Shown: in pieces, positions 49,411 through 60,975 of the stretch
Position numbering within the stretch: position 1 is the stretch's first letter
How the letters are laid out: the number at the start of each line of letters is the position of its first letter
Source of the DNA: Chrysoperla carnea
Taxonomy: Eukaryota > Arthropoda > Insecta > Neuroptera > Chrysopidae
Assembly (NCBI RefSeq): GCF_905475395.1
Contig: NC_058339.1
Span: 90,034,520 to 90,098,519, forward strand
DNA length: 64,000 nt
Direction: 5' to 3'
Notes under the pieces: generated by a model
The model's database searches: none
What the model was told of the DNA's origin: nothing
The model's input: the letters and a program-made list of their open reading frames with translations, nothing else
Translations under genes and position numbers: made by a program

Positions 49411-49791
49411 CAAAAATATAGGAAAATGGCTTGCTGTGTGGCTGTGTGAGTTCTTCGGATCAAAAGCTTTCACGGTCACAAAATTTTTTAACAGGTAGTT
49501 TTCGAATTAAGGCGATTAAAGTTACATTATATTTATATAGAACGCAGCCCGAAAACTACTGGTTAAAAAAATTTTGTCGCCGTGAGATCTTTTGATCAGA
49601 ACGATTCGAAGAAAATTTTCCTAGTCATATAGGTACTATAAATATATGTGTAGCTTTGATCGTGTGTAGCTGGAAAACAACTCATTAAGAATTTTTGTTG
49701 ATGTGAGAGCTTTTGATCAGGATAATCCAAAGAACATTTTAGGATGGGTTAGAAAAAGTTTCACAGAAAGCCATTTTCTTATCTTTTGCTG
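49411..49791. repeat. Nested foldback
   Basis: Outer arms: AAAAATATAGGAAAATGGCTT mirrors GCCATTTTCTTATCTTTTGC. Inner arms: TTCTTCGGATCAAAAGCTTT and AACAGGTAGTTTTCG mirror CGAAAACTACTGGTT and GATCTTTTGATCAGAACGAT. A partial repeat of the inner arm follows at 49703-49735. Confidence 0.65.
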
Positions 49792-50980
49792 TGTGATTTC
49801 CACACCTTTTGAAATTACTGTCAAATACTACCGGATGCATATTTCTTTAAAATATGCGACGCAAAATTTCGTCATTTTTATGCCTTCCTCTTCAATCGCC
49901 ATATTGCGTCATATTTTCCTCAACCCTTCTGCAAATATAACCTCACAATATCTGCCCTCTTTAAAAACTAAGTGAAATTGGCAACGATGAAGCAATACTC
50001 TTCCCTTCCCCTGTTTGCGTGCCTTTTTATATCAATACCCCTACGACTGGCTCTAGACTTAGCATTAGGACTACACGATCTGACGGTCGGATATCATATA
50101 GACAGACTATGATTTAAATAAAACCAATAATCAAATCAAATAATTATTATTTTTATTTTTGGAGGAAAGATGGTAATTTATAAAAATAAAATACAAATGT
50201 TTTGTGTTAGAGGGGTAGATTGTTAATTATGATATAAAACAGTAAAACTTGAGTAATACAGAAATTAGGGTGAAAGTAAGTAGGTATGGTCCTTCGTTTC
50301 TCGATCACAATCATTAAATTGTGATTCGGTAGAATCTTATGCAAATTTGTGATATGGTAAATCAATTTGTTATGAATTATAAATTACTAGCTTTAAATCG
50401 GCTTTATAAAAGTGGAACAAAAAGGTCAAAATAATTTTGTAAGGAAATTTCAGACAAAATATGGTGGACAGTTGTCATGAGCAATGGTTCGGAATCACAA
50501 TTCATTTTTCGGACCAGATACTAGTATATTAGGTGAATTTACTTTCTACCCTACTTTTCTTTTCGAGTATAAAACTATTACCATCCACTTCTACTTTAAC
50601 TCAACTGTAGTTTTATTGGCGGTGTTCCTAAATTTGTTGTTTTTTCGTTAAGTGTAATGTTGTTTACCTACACACATATACAGACATTATGGTTTTCATT
50701 TATTATTTTTATGATTGTATAACACTTTGTACAGGCTGATTTACCATTTCCAGTGCTTTCTGGATTTATACAGCAAGGCAATCGATCAAATTATACTATA
50801 GTCGCCGCTGTTTTCGTCTTACATTCCGTAAATCATTCAAACTCCCGAAACCAAATATGAGTTTCTATATGTTGTGAAAAAAATAAGACTTCTGGTTTAT
50901 GGCCTCGACAAAGTATTAGAGCAAAGGAGTGTTTTTTTTTTAAATATTCGTATAATTGAGAATTTTTTCTTGTTGCCTCT
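49792..50980. other. Gene-free stretch
   Basis: No gene called. A short open, less AT-rich segment at about 50733-50873 follows an AG and has no recognisable family. There are poly-T and poly-A runs at 50931-50941 and 50985-50998. Confidence 0.4.
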
Positions 50981-50984
50981 TGTC

Positions 50985-51385
50985 AAAAAAAAAAAAAAAT
51001 AATAATAATGGGGTTTAACCTCCGTTTCTCTGACATATACGCCTATAACAGAGGCCACCCACATCATTATTTGTGAATCTTTATTTATTTAATTACAAAT
51101 TATATTTACAATTACATTTTTGATGTGGGTGGAGTCGGTTACTACGTTCTTATCCAAGCGACGACAATGTGATCAATTCTGCACTCCCATTAATTATAAT
51201 TGTTCACACTGCCGCTGCCTGGATTCGAACCCGCAACCTAAGTCTAAGTAAACTAACGGTCTATAACTAATGCCTTAGACCGCTCGGCCACTTAGGCTTC
51301 AAAAATTTTACTTACTCGGGTTTCGAACTCAAGACCTCTGTAATACGAGGCGTACTCGCTATACACTGTGCCACACGGTTTGTCA
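50985..51385 (-). mobile_element. Compound tRNA-derived SINE
   Basis: On the minus strand, from 51385, there are two tRNA-like units in a row. Unit 1 has TGGCACAGTGTATAGCGAG (A-box-like) and GAGTTCGAAACCC (B-box-like). Unit 2 (51297-51219) has AAGTGGCCGAGCGGTCTAAG, typical of the Leu/Ser tRNA D-arm, and a perfect B box GGTTCGAATCC. A body of about 220 bases follows, with a GATGTGGGTGG hairpin (51053-51065 against 51122-51134). The tail is CCCATTATTATTATTTT. Stems are too weak for functional tRNAs. Pol III promoter elements followed by a body and a simple-sequence tail define a SINE. Confidence 0.7.
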
Positions 51386-51424
51386 AAAAAATATAAACTA
51401 CATATAATTGAGAATTTTTCCTTA

Positions 51425-52161
51425 CACTAAATAACAGAAGTTATTTTTTTCTTAAAATAGGATCAGTATCACGTTTGTATGTAAATGCACAAAATCCTTA
51501 TAAAACAGGGCTGAATTGCCGCCGTTTCGGCCTATATCTCCTTTTAACTTCTCCCTTTTTCGTCTATTTTTTTCATTTTTATTTGTAAAAAAAATTTCAA
51601 GGTTTGTTTAGTCGCTGTTTTTGCTAGGTAAGAAGGCTAATTATTTATTGCTAATTATGTCACTATCATAAATATTTTTCATATAATTTATTGAATTTTC
51701 ATCATTACACTATGCATACCTCTTTATTAAACTTGCATCTGGTGGTTGCGACACTGAGCGCGTTATAACTTCATAAATATTAATTTTAGAAATAAAAGTT
51801 TAAAGTAAAATTTTTAAAAAGCTTGTAGATTTAATATTTTAGTTATTAGCATTCTATTGGTAAAACAAATATTAGAAGAGATATCGGTCAAATAGTCAAT
51901 AAGTAAATCGTCATAGTCGTATAAGTCATAAACGATTAGTGATACAAAAAAGAAATTAACACAAAAATATAGAAAATTTAACTATCTACAATAAAGTTTA
52001 TTACCATTTTTGATCTGAAGTGCACGGAGATATAGGCCAAAACGGTTTTCCTTAAAATGAAGGCACTTTCGCCCGCTTTTTTTGTAAGAATTTTGTGCAT
52101 TTACATTCAGTACGTGATACTGAATCTATTTAAACAAAAAAAAAACTCCTGTAATTTAGTG
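51425..52161. mobile_element. 737-bp element with long inverted repeats
   Basis: The left end CACTAAATAACAGAAGTTAT mirrors the right end CTCCTGTAATTTAGTG. Inside, GATCAGTATCACGT, TGTAAATGCACAAAAT and GTTTCGGCCTATATCTCC pair with their complements at 52010-52125. A right-end fragment of the same family lies at 58650-58712. No coding frame. Confidence 0.75.
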
Positions 52162-53119
52162 CATTATGGACAAGAATAACGAGCTTCTATATTACCTGTC
52201 GTAAACAACAGGTTGTTTATCAAAGGTCTTATTAAAAAAGCTCGATAGAGTGAAAAATAGACCCGGAAAAAATAGACCGAAAATTTCATTGTCCCGGAGT
52301 ATTGTTGTAATTACGAGTTAGTTGGATTGAGTTTGCCGACCAAGGAAGAGTTGATTGGGTTTTGAAGTTTTTGAGTTTTTATCCCTTGCGTTAAAAAATG
52401 GGCCAGTTTTACAGAAATTTTTTCCGGTCTTATTTTTCCTAAATCCCTTAGCTGTGAAATCTAACACTTTTCACATTTTATATCAACAAATCCACCGTGC
52501 TTTCATGGTAGAATCGATCAAATGAATCCTAATCTATCATTTTCTTTTAGTGTGTTCAGCTGTTACCTTCAAAACAAAATCACCTTGTACTAAATAATAA
52601 AGTATTCGCAAACTATCCATGTTCATAATCGTAACACAGCTCAGACCTAACATACGTTAAGCGTTCATAGTTTTGTTTTGTGTATATAATTTGTATGAAA
52701 GGAAAAGGTAAATATGAGATAATAGCTGCTACTCTTGTAATATTTTTATACAATAAAGTGAAGTGGAAGTACTACACTAAACTATTACTATAGTAAGTAC
52801 TTCCCTACTATTTTTTACCCCTTCTTGTTCTAAGTGTAACAGTCACGTGACTGAACATACGTCTATGATTTTATCTAGATTATTATTATAAAATTGTTTT
52901 TATATTATGGATGAATGAATGGAGTAGATGGGTAAATATTATTATATCTACACTTTAAAATAAAACACTTGTTACCGGATAGTTTGGTTTTAATTTTTGA
53001 TGCAAGGTCAAAGTAAATATACTTTTACGTCTTTCGATTTCAATCCGACGACCAACGATGTGATCCTAGCAACCTGGTGACTATAAGGCTGTCACCTCAA
53101 AATTCCCGGAAGTCAGAAG
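52162..53119. other. Gene-free stretch
   Basis: No gene or repeat recognised. Sequence is AT-rich with stops in all frames. Confidence 0.45.
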
Positions 53120-53422
53120 CATGAAGACTATAAGAGAAGGAGACATAACTCTGGATCTCGAGAAATGCATTTGATGGGCACATATACGTCCGGCACTTGT
53201 ATGTTCGTTATCTGAATTTGGTAGCGCTGATTGTATCTCCCGACTATGAGCATTGGTTCTGTGCAACTTCATATATACTTTGATAATTATACGCTATGGT
53301 CGTGAGATACTATCAGCGCCGCCAAATTTTGATAAGCGAACTTACAAGTGCCGGACGTATGTATGTGGGCTTACTCAAAACCTAGAGTTACGTCTCCTTC
53401 TCTTCTTCGTTAAGTCTTCATG
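53120..53422. repeat. Foldback, about 300 bp, GC-richer
   Basis: CATGAAGACTATAAGAGAAG and ACGTCCGGCACTTGTA at the left mirror TACAAGTGCCGGACGT and CTTCGTTAAGTCTTCATG at the right. GGTAGCGCTGAT/ATCAGCGCCGCC extends the pairing. The minus frame of 63 codons is an artefact of the repeat. Confidence 0.75.
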
Positions 53423-53589
53423 GTAAGATTATATGAAACAAAACTGAATATCAAACAAATAATCAATAAAATTCTTTATTTACTGAATACTGTTGATATT
53501 ATGTTGATATCGGAAGTCAAGAGAAACTACAAGATTTTTGGATCTTCCGATCAAATCTGGATTTGTAGCAGCCTTCGATAAGCTATGCT

Positions 53590-54075
53590 TCCTTTCAATT
53601 TTTTGGATCAAAATTGTCTTATAACATGAGTTTTATCCGAACCGGGGATTTTTTAAGGGAAAAAAATCAGCTCCATTTTAACCCCAAGTTGCGATATTAG
53701 CAGTTTAAAAATTTAAGGTCGTCAAAATTTTTTTAGCATCCCTAGTTGCAATATTTCAGGGAAAAAGTGAGCCCAAATGGTCACAAATGGTCAAAATTGG
53801 TCAGTATTTTTTACCTCAAACTTCGCTGACTTATTTAAACTCCGCATACAGCGCAACTTGGGGTGTTTAAACAATGGAGCTGATATCTTCCCCTTTTACA
53901 AATATTTTTTTGTTTCAGAAGTGGATAAACTCAGCTATTAAGGTAAATTTGACCCAAAAATTCAAAAATCGGGTTCATTTGGCGGTTGAGCTAGGATAGT
54001 TTTTTGAGAAAAACGATATCTCGAATGGATTGTTAACTTTATTTCGAAAACTAAGTACTTGATCAAATGTTAAAT
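53590..54075. repeat. Diverged relative of the 32-33 kb tandem unit
   Basis: GATAAACTCAGCTATTAAGG, AATTTGACCCAAAAATTC, AAAAATCGGGTTCATTTGGC and GAAAAACGATATCTCGA match the array unit at 32.1-33.1 kb. TTTTTTGGATCAAAATTGTC upstream gives the opposing arm. It ends about 25 bases before family A copy 8. Confidence 0.6.
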
Positions 54076-54100
54076 GAATAGTTACTAAATAATCAGTCAT

Positions 54101-54639
54101 TATACCATGTATATATGAAATATACATAGTATATTAAGTTTAGTCCAAAGTTTGTAACGCTTAAAAAAATTGATGCTACGAAAAAAATTTTTGTATTGGT
54201 GTTCATAGAATCATCTAATTAGCCCATTTCCGGACGTCCGTCCGTCCGTCCGTTCGTCCGTCTGTCAACACGATAGCTCAGGACGAAAAATGATATCAAG
54301 CTGAAATTTTTACAGCGCCCAGGACAAAAAAGTGAAGCCGAGTTCGTAAATGGGCAATATATGTTAGGTTAAATGGGTCTTGGCCTATTTTGTAAACCGT
54401 TAGAGATAGAAAAGTTCATATATAAAAAATGTTCCTTATAAAAAAATAAACAACTTTTGTTTGAAACATTTTTTCGTAATCATCAGTGTTTACCCGTGAG
54501 AGCGCAAATTATGCGCAACTTATATAGTATGTATTATATGGGAATATCAGTTATGTATGTGTATTGTGACAATGTAATCAACACAGTCTATACATGATAT
54601 TTTAACAATTAACTCAGTCAATTGTTTGTTTTCACTTGT
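54101..54639 (-). repeat. Family A element, copy 8
   Basis: Full-length minus copy: TATACCATGTATATATGAAA at the left, (CCGT)n at 54236-54260, AATTAACTCAGTCAATTG and TTTTCACTTGT at the right. The hydrophobic minus-strand frame (MNTNTKIFFVASIF...) is open. Confidence 0.88.
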
Positions 54640-54886
54640 TTTTATGTAAAATTCTACTAAAATAAACTTCTATTTACATTTTTATTTCAAATTTTTTTAT
54701 TTAAATAAAGTTTCGTTTAGCACAAATAACTACAATAATTTTTAGTTTAACATTTTAAGCACCAAGGTTCGTTTTCTTTTAAAAAATTAGCGCTGATTCA
54801 AGCTGATCTTATTGAATCAAATTCACCTGGAAAATTCAAATTATTTGTGAGTTTATCATTCCTTAAATATTCACCATTGGACAATT

Positions 54887-55056
54887 AAACTACAAGTTCA
54901 TGCTAAAATTTGTCGGATGTTGAAAAAGATGCTCCTATATGTAAAAGTAAGTTTAAGCACCATGTCGTCAGTTTTGCACGATACAGGTAAGTACAGGTGA
55001 GAATTGAATGCCCTAACCCTTGGTGCCTCGCCCGGTGCCTGGATACTAACTCTGCA
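54887..55056 (+). repeat. Family D half-copy
   Basis: Left half only: AACTACAAGTTCATGCTAAA through GTTTAAGCACCATGTCGTCA and ACAGGTGAGAA to GGATACTAACTCTGCAG. Confidence 0.65.
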
Positions 55057-55070
55057 GAGAAATGGGTTTA

Positions 55071-55478
55071 CGATCAAATATACAGGGTAAATCAGAATAA
55101 CTGGTACATCACGTGATCATGTGAGGCGGAGTTTACATACATAAGGGTTTACCCTTATACAAATATTTTTTAAATAGTAGGTGATTTTTGAATAATTCAA
55201 AATTGTAATTGACCGTTTAGATAAATTTTAACCTTTATTGGTTCGTTTTAACATGAAATATTTATTGCTTTATTGCTTTATTGCTTTATTGCTTTACAAG
55301 TAAATGAGAGAAATAATATATTTGAAAAATATAGTTTTATGTTTATTGTTATTATTTTTTATTAAAAATCTCCTACTATTGGATATATGTACATCCAATG
55401 AAAATACTAAATTTAATACTGTTAATTCAATATAGTACTTGATGTACCATATTTGCTGATTTACCCGGTATTTGATCA
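55071..55478. repeat. Foldback containing (TTTATTGC)4
   Basis: CGATCAAATATACAGGGTAA, ATCAG and GGTACATCACGTGA at the left mirror TACTTGATGTACC, CTGATTTACCCGGTATTTGATC at the right. A pure 8-base tandem repeat, TTTATTGC x4, is at 55261-55292. It lies 73 bases past the stop of the small membrane-protein gene. Confidence 0.7.
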
Positions 55479-55550
55479 CCCTTATCATTTAAGACATACA
55501 TACCCTTTTGAAAGTCTCCAAACATTGGTTAATTTTTTTTGTTTCTTGTA

Positions 55551-56234
55551 TTAATATAGTTCATTAACTAATCCAATAACAATATCAACTCCATATTGTA
55601 TAATTTCAATAAGACGTTCAAAAAATATTGGTAATCGCATCGTTTTTGGTAATTTACTTCTTACATATGGTATCAGACTCAATATTATTGTTAAAACAGT
55701 AAATGGTACAATTAACGTAAAGAAAATTTCAAATATAATTCTAACTACGGTTTTAATTACAACATAAATACCAATCATGCAGAATAATGCCAAAACGATT
55801 GCTTGTAATTCACCATCGTAGAGCATGTTTAACATTTTTGTATGCAGCGGTTGTTTCATTTCTGGTTTACGTTTTTGATTTTTAGTGAATAAATCTGAAA
55901 ATGGGGCGTTTTTTTTGTTTTTATTTTTTAACGCATCCAAGAAAGACAGCGTAAAATTGGACACCAAAATGTTTCCTAAGTCTCGTTTTGTTCAGCAGAC
56001 GACAAAGGTAAATTCGAAGGAAATAATTTTTATCTGCTTGGCAAAATGTTAAAAAGGATGATTTTTAAGAAAAAGAACCTAAACTGAACTATTACCGTTA
56101 AAAAAAACAAGGCGTGAGTTAACATTTCTCTCAACAAGAAACTTTTTGGCTCCCAGTATACAAATAGTATATTTGTTGAAGGCTACAATAAAAAAATTAC
56201 CTAAAGGTGCGATTATATTATTTTCTTCGTCCAT
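55551..56234 (-). CDS. Unnamed 152-residue membrane protein, 2 exons
   Basis: I do not recognise the family. Minus-strand exon 1 (56234-56201) encodes MDEENNIIAPL plus one base. Exon 2 (55975-55551) follows a 225-base GTAATT..TTAG intron and joins in frame to give 152 residues. The long frame in exon 2 has no ATG of its own near the 5' end, which is why the small first exon was sought. Residues 26-58 are basic and polar (KNKNKK, KNQKRK). Two strongly hydrophobic stretches at about 69-88 and 91-115 look like a membrane hairpin. A short PYVRSKLPK loop and an amphipathic, aliphatic C-terminus (FFERLIEIIQYGVDIVIGLV) follow. Codon use is gene-like, and the frame stands out from the AT-rich background. 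The N-terminus is acidic and lacks a signal peptide. Partner and location are unknown. Confidence 0.7.
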
Positions 56235-56466
56235 GAATAATGAATCCAAAATTTTTATCTTTATTTCTTTGGTATATTAAAAAACTTGTAAATTTTTTTC
56301 TGTTGTATACAAATGTAGAATGGAATTTTTTATGACATTTATCTATCTCCAATGCCTACTTGATTTCAAAAATTGACCGATAAAAAATTACCTAGAATAT
56401 ATTGCGGACATAGCTTCCTAGCTACTTTACCAAAAAGGGCTATTAATTATAAAATTAATAGTAGAG

Positions 56467-56858
56467 TAAAAAACCCTCGCGCTGTTAGAGGGAAGGGGTG
56501 TATGGAATAAATGTATCTTAAAAGATTTTAAAAAGAGGTCAAAATAGTTTTAAATAACCCTAAAGTAACCCAAAACTTTATATGTTTTTATAAATATAGA
56601 CCTTTTTACAACATCCGCCCCTATCCCTCCCGCTTTCATAATTTTTGCAAATTCAAAATTTTTATGACGTATAAAGGGGGTTTTTGGGATCGCTGATCTC
56701 GAATGGGGCTAAGATGTTGTAAAAAGGACTATATTTTTAAAAACATATAAAGTTTTGGGTTACTTTAGCATTTTAAACTATTTTCATCTCTTTTTAAAAA
56801 TCTTTTAAGATACATTTATTCCATACACCCCTTCCCCCTAACAGCGCGGGGCTTAAAA
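56467..56858. repeat. Foldback, about 390 bp
   Basis: AAACCCTCGCGCTGTTAGAG, AAGGGGTGTATGGAATAAAT and AGTAACCCAAAACTTTATAT at the left mirror ATATAAAGTTTTGGGTTACT, ATTTATTCCATACACCCCTT and CCTAACAGCGCGGGGC at the right. The arms are about 170 bp each and well conserved, suggesting recent origin. Confidence 0.85.
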
Positions 56859-57894
56859 CTTAAAAATTTTGCAGTAAACCATATAGACCTCTTTTAAAAA
56901 TAGTTTTCTGAAGCCAAAGCAAAAAACACCCACCAAAGCCAGTCCATATACCCCCAAACAATTATTTCCAGAAAGTGTTAAATTTTCCGTTTTTCGCAAA
57001 AATATGAATCAAGGAGTCATTTTACGGGTAAGCCACTTATTATAAAATCGAAAGATAATTAAAAATGCTACAATTTAAAAAAAATTAACCTCGTAGGACA
57101 AAATGGCATACAATGGCAGCCATTTCAATTGATCTTGAAAATTTACTTGGGCTTAAAAGCTACTAACACAGACAAATGATTTCAAAAGTCGTGTATTTGA
57201 AATAAAAAGTGTCAGTTTTTTTAAGAGGGTCCTCTTACTTATTAAAACTGTTATTCTATCTCTTATCTTTCGGGATCTAAATTGAATATTAAAGCAACCA
57301 GAAAAACAAGGTCCAATCTGAATATTCTGATGTCAGTACATGTTGTACCCCATCAAACTCTACTCAAACTTTTGTTTGGGTCATTTATTTGATTGGTGAG
57401 CTACAAAACGAGCTATTAGCTATAATAGATTAAAATGGCCCATCCTGTATATTTCTGGTGGTACAAATTATTATAAACAAATTCATATAATAGATTTGAA
57501 AACACAAATGTTAAATAATTAAGTATGCACTTAAAATGTCGAATAACTTTATCCAAATATATATTCCAAATTCTATTCTATTTAGAATATAACTGATATT
57601 TGTTTGGTTAAAATTGAGGCACTCTATTAGGTAGGTATTTCTATCTATCTAGGATATTACACCTATTATCTATTTGTAACATTAACGCTTTATATTCATT
57701 TGTGCCCACAAAATGAGTTAACACTTAATAGATATCTAGATACTTACTAGTGAAGGAACGAATGTTGTATTTTGTATATTCACGAATGTGATCATTTATC
57801 TCCAATATTCGCGAATGCATATGTTAATTTTTTTAATGAAGCACTCGCAAATTGTTTGTGTATTAACTTAACTCGTCAGCACTCGCGTCATCCG
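56859..57894. other. Gene-free stretch with a repeat fragment
   Basis: 57246-57370 (TTCTATCTCTTATCTTTCGG, then GTCCAATCTGAATATTCTG) is a fragment of the hairpin family in Ocrl intron 4 and its flank (24170-24290). No gene seen. Confidence 0.45.
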
Positions 57895-58015
57895 TTCGGT
57901 AATTTTTAGTCGTGTGATTAGAGATTTTCTCACGCGTTTTGTACTTGCATCAAATATTTCGCGCGTTAAATATTATATAACTTTGTAAATCATAACCTCT
58001 ACATAATTTTTTGTT
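57895..58015 (-). repeat. Second copy of the 18.4 kb dispersed repeat
   Basis: Reverse complement of 18385-18520, including GAGATTTTCTCACGCGTTTT and AAATCATAACCTCTACATAA. Confidence 0.6.
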
Positions 58016-59160
58016 TGAACGTGGAAATATTAGAGAAGAGAAATAATCTAAATAATTAAATTCATTTTAACCAATTTCACTATAATTCTATCACAAGTTT
58101 TATTTATTTATTGAGTACGACTTATATTAAACTAACGAAAGAACACGAACAGGCCCAATTTTTTTGTCCAGAAAATTTGCTAAACATTCGTATCGTTTCT
58201 TGCGAATGCAAATGTTAAAAAATAAGCGAATATTCACGCATACGAATGCGAATCTTCGTCACATCACTAATAGATACAGTTGGAATCAAAAAGCTATTTC
58301 TATTTATAAAACTCCAACTAAATGGACACATTCAATTATTATCTGTCACTATCAAGCTACGAACTAATTTTATTTAAGGTTATACGAGAACGGTATTGTA
58401 ATGACGTTTGATAGATACTAAATAGTAAAATAATAGTCAAGGTGAAAAATTTTGACCACGAGACACCAGTATAAAAATCCCCTCCCACCCAGTGAAAATT
58501 TAGGACTTATACTTTTTTTTTTGTTGGTATTTCCAAAAAGATTCAGAATTCTATTGTTTGCCCTTTTTAAAATACAGCATATTTTGGAAAATAAATGTTC
58601 GTGTTTTTTCGGCACATGCTGTAATTCGCAAGTGCCAAACACCAAAAACATTTACATTCAGTACGTGATACTGAGCCTAATTAAAATAAAAATAACTCCT
58701 GTAATTTCTTGACTTCACATTTTATTCCGATTCGTACGTTTTATATTATTTCCATTTTAGCTTTTCAATACAGTCTTAAAATACTAGCCTGAGCCGTCAC
58801 ATCTAGACACCTAAAAATTTAATGGTTTTCGGCATTGGAAGTTGCGTTTTCTTGAGTTTCGGACAAAATGATTTTTCGAGATCTTAGCCAGTTATCATCT
58901 TAATAAAATATCTTCATAAACGGATTTCAAGAATTTTAGGATTACTAGGTAGTACTCAATTAGCCTAATATTCCCCCCACCCCCTGGAAAAGAAGTTCCC
59001 GGCAATCGTAACAACAAAGTCTCAGCTTTCGATCCTAAAAAAAAAATTTAATTTTAAGTTATAACTCTAATACAGGATTTTTAAATAATTAACTTTTTTG
59101 GTTGTTATATGGTTTATTTTTCTTATGAAATGTTTATTCTGCGGACATAAAGCAAAACAA
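58016..59160. other. Gene-free stretch with a TIR-element end
   Basis: 58650-58712 (CATTTACATTCAGTACGTGA, then ACTCCTGTAATTT) is the right end of the element at 51425-52161. Open frames at 58164-58712 lack motifs. Confidence 0.45.
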
Positions 59161-59805
59161 ACAAGTGAAAAGAAACAATTGACTCAGTTAATTGTTGAAA
59201 TACCATGCATAGTCAGTGTTGATTTCTTTATCACATAACACATACAAAAATGTATACACAGTGTTGATGCGCAATCGTTTGTTTTTTATGACGTCACGTA
59301 AATAACAAAAGATATTCACTTTTAAATACACAACACACACACAGCTGATATTCCTATATTAATACATACTATAAAATTTGCACCTAATTAACGCGCCCTC
59401 GTGGGTAAACAGTGATGTTTACAAAAAAATGTTTCAACCAAAAGTTTTTAATTTTTTTATAAGGAACATTTTTTACATTTAAACTTTTGTTCTATCTCTA
59501 ACGGTTTACAAGATGGGTCCTACGGACCCAAGACCCAATGGACCTATGATGCTCATTTACGAACTTGACCTCACTTTTTATGTCCTGAGTACGCTGTAAA
59601 AATTTCAGCTCGATATCTTTTTTCGTTTTTGAGTTATCGTGTCCACAGACGGACGGACGGACGGACAACCGGAAATGGACTAATTAGGTGATTTTATGAA
59701 CACCTATGACAAAATTTTTTTCCTAGCATCATTATTTTTAAGCGTTACAAACTTGGGACTAAACTTAATATACTATGTATATTTCATATATACATGGTAT
59801 AAAAA
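59161..59805 (+). repeat. Family A element, copy 9 (long subfamily, best preserved)
   Basis: Complete: ACAAGTGAAAAGAAAC start, the extra GATGCGCAATCG..ATGACGTCACG block, (GGAC)n at 59653-59667, and CATGGTATAAAAA end. The hydrophobic frame starts at ATG 59697 and is open across the terminus. Confidence 0.9.
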
Positions 59806-60300
59806 TAAAAGCTGTAATGAAATAGAGTTTTTTTAAAAAAAAGTTTAGTCAAAAGTTTCAAAAGCCACATGTTAAAAATTTAAAGAACAGTTTAAAAGAA
59901 AATTTGATTGTAAATATATCGAGAAGTTTTTGAGATTCAATAAAATATTAACCAGAAATAAAATAGATATATAGATAGAATTAGATATTTTACACAAATT
60001 TGAATATAAAATGTTTTAGTGAGAGATTTCGTAGATTTGTCACTTTCGTAACTTACAAAATGTAAAATTGCTTGCCGTTGAAAATAAATTCGAAATGTGA
60101 AATGGACATCACACAAATTGTGTTAAATATTCATTTTGAATGCATCATTATTTTATGCGTATAGCATACATAGATATATTGAATGGTATATACCGGGTGT
60201 TCAATAATAAACGATTCTCACAATACGATGCATTTCTTTTGTTTATCTGTCACCAAAATGAATTTAGGAATAGTCAGTGTCAATATTTCTATTAAAAAAA

Positions 60301-60974
60301 ATGAAAACAAACAATTGACTGAGTTAATTGTTGAAATACCATGCATTACAGCGTCGATTACGCAATCGTTTGATTTTTTACGACTTCAAAAAGGAGGAGG
60401 TTCTCAATTCGACTGTATATATTTATTTATTTTCATACGATGTATATATGAAATATATCATAGTATATTAAGTTTAGTCCCTAGTTTCAAACGGTTTAAA
60501 ATATTGATGTTACGACCAAAATTTTGGTATAGGTGTTTATAAAATCACCTAATTAGTCCATTTTCGGTTGTCTATCCGTCTGTCCGTCTGTCTGTCAACA
60601 CGATAACTGAAAAACAAAAAATGATACCAAGCTGAAATTTTTACAGCGTGCTTAGGACATAAAAAGTGAGGTCGAGTTTGTAATTGGGCAACATAGGTCA
60701 ATTGGGTCTTGGGTCTGTAGGATCCATTTTGTGAGCCGTTAGAGATAGAACAAAAGTTTAAAAGTAAAAAATGTTTCTTATAAAAAAATAAACAACTTTT
60801 GTAAGAAACATTTTTTCGTAAACATCACTGTTTACCCGTGAGAGCGCAAATTATAAAGTATGTATCAGTTATGTATGTGTGACATGTATGCATGAGTAAT
60901 GTGACAGTGTAATCTACACAGTCTATACAAGGTATTTCCACAATTAACTCAGTCAATTGTTTGTTTTCACTTGT
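60301..60974. repeat. Family A copy 10, split and inverted, with family C insert
   Basis: 60301-60386 is the plus-strand start of the long subfamily (AACAATTGACTGAGTTAATT to TACGCAATCGTTTGATTTTT). 60383-60420 is a family C piece (ACTTCAAAAAGGAGGAGGTT). 60434-60974 is a nearly full family A copy on the minus strand. The element pieces thus face each other. The minus-strand hydrophobic frame is broken. Confidence 0.75.
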
Positions 60975-60975
60975 T

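Noticed and set aside
49703..49975. 90-codon plus frame
   Set aside because: Its first third is foldback sequence, and the rest has no motif or splice context.
50733..50873. Exon-like segment after TTTGTACAG reading ADLPFPVLSGFI...
   Set aside because: Open for about 40 codons with fair composition, but the donor choice is ambiguous and no family is recognisable. Too weak to list as coding.
51219..51297. Functional tRNA-Leu or tRNA-Ser gene on the minus strand
   Set aside because: A and B boxes are good, but acceptor, T and anticodon stems do not pair well, and the sequence continues into a SINE body.
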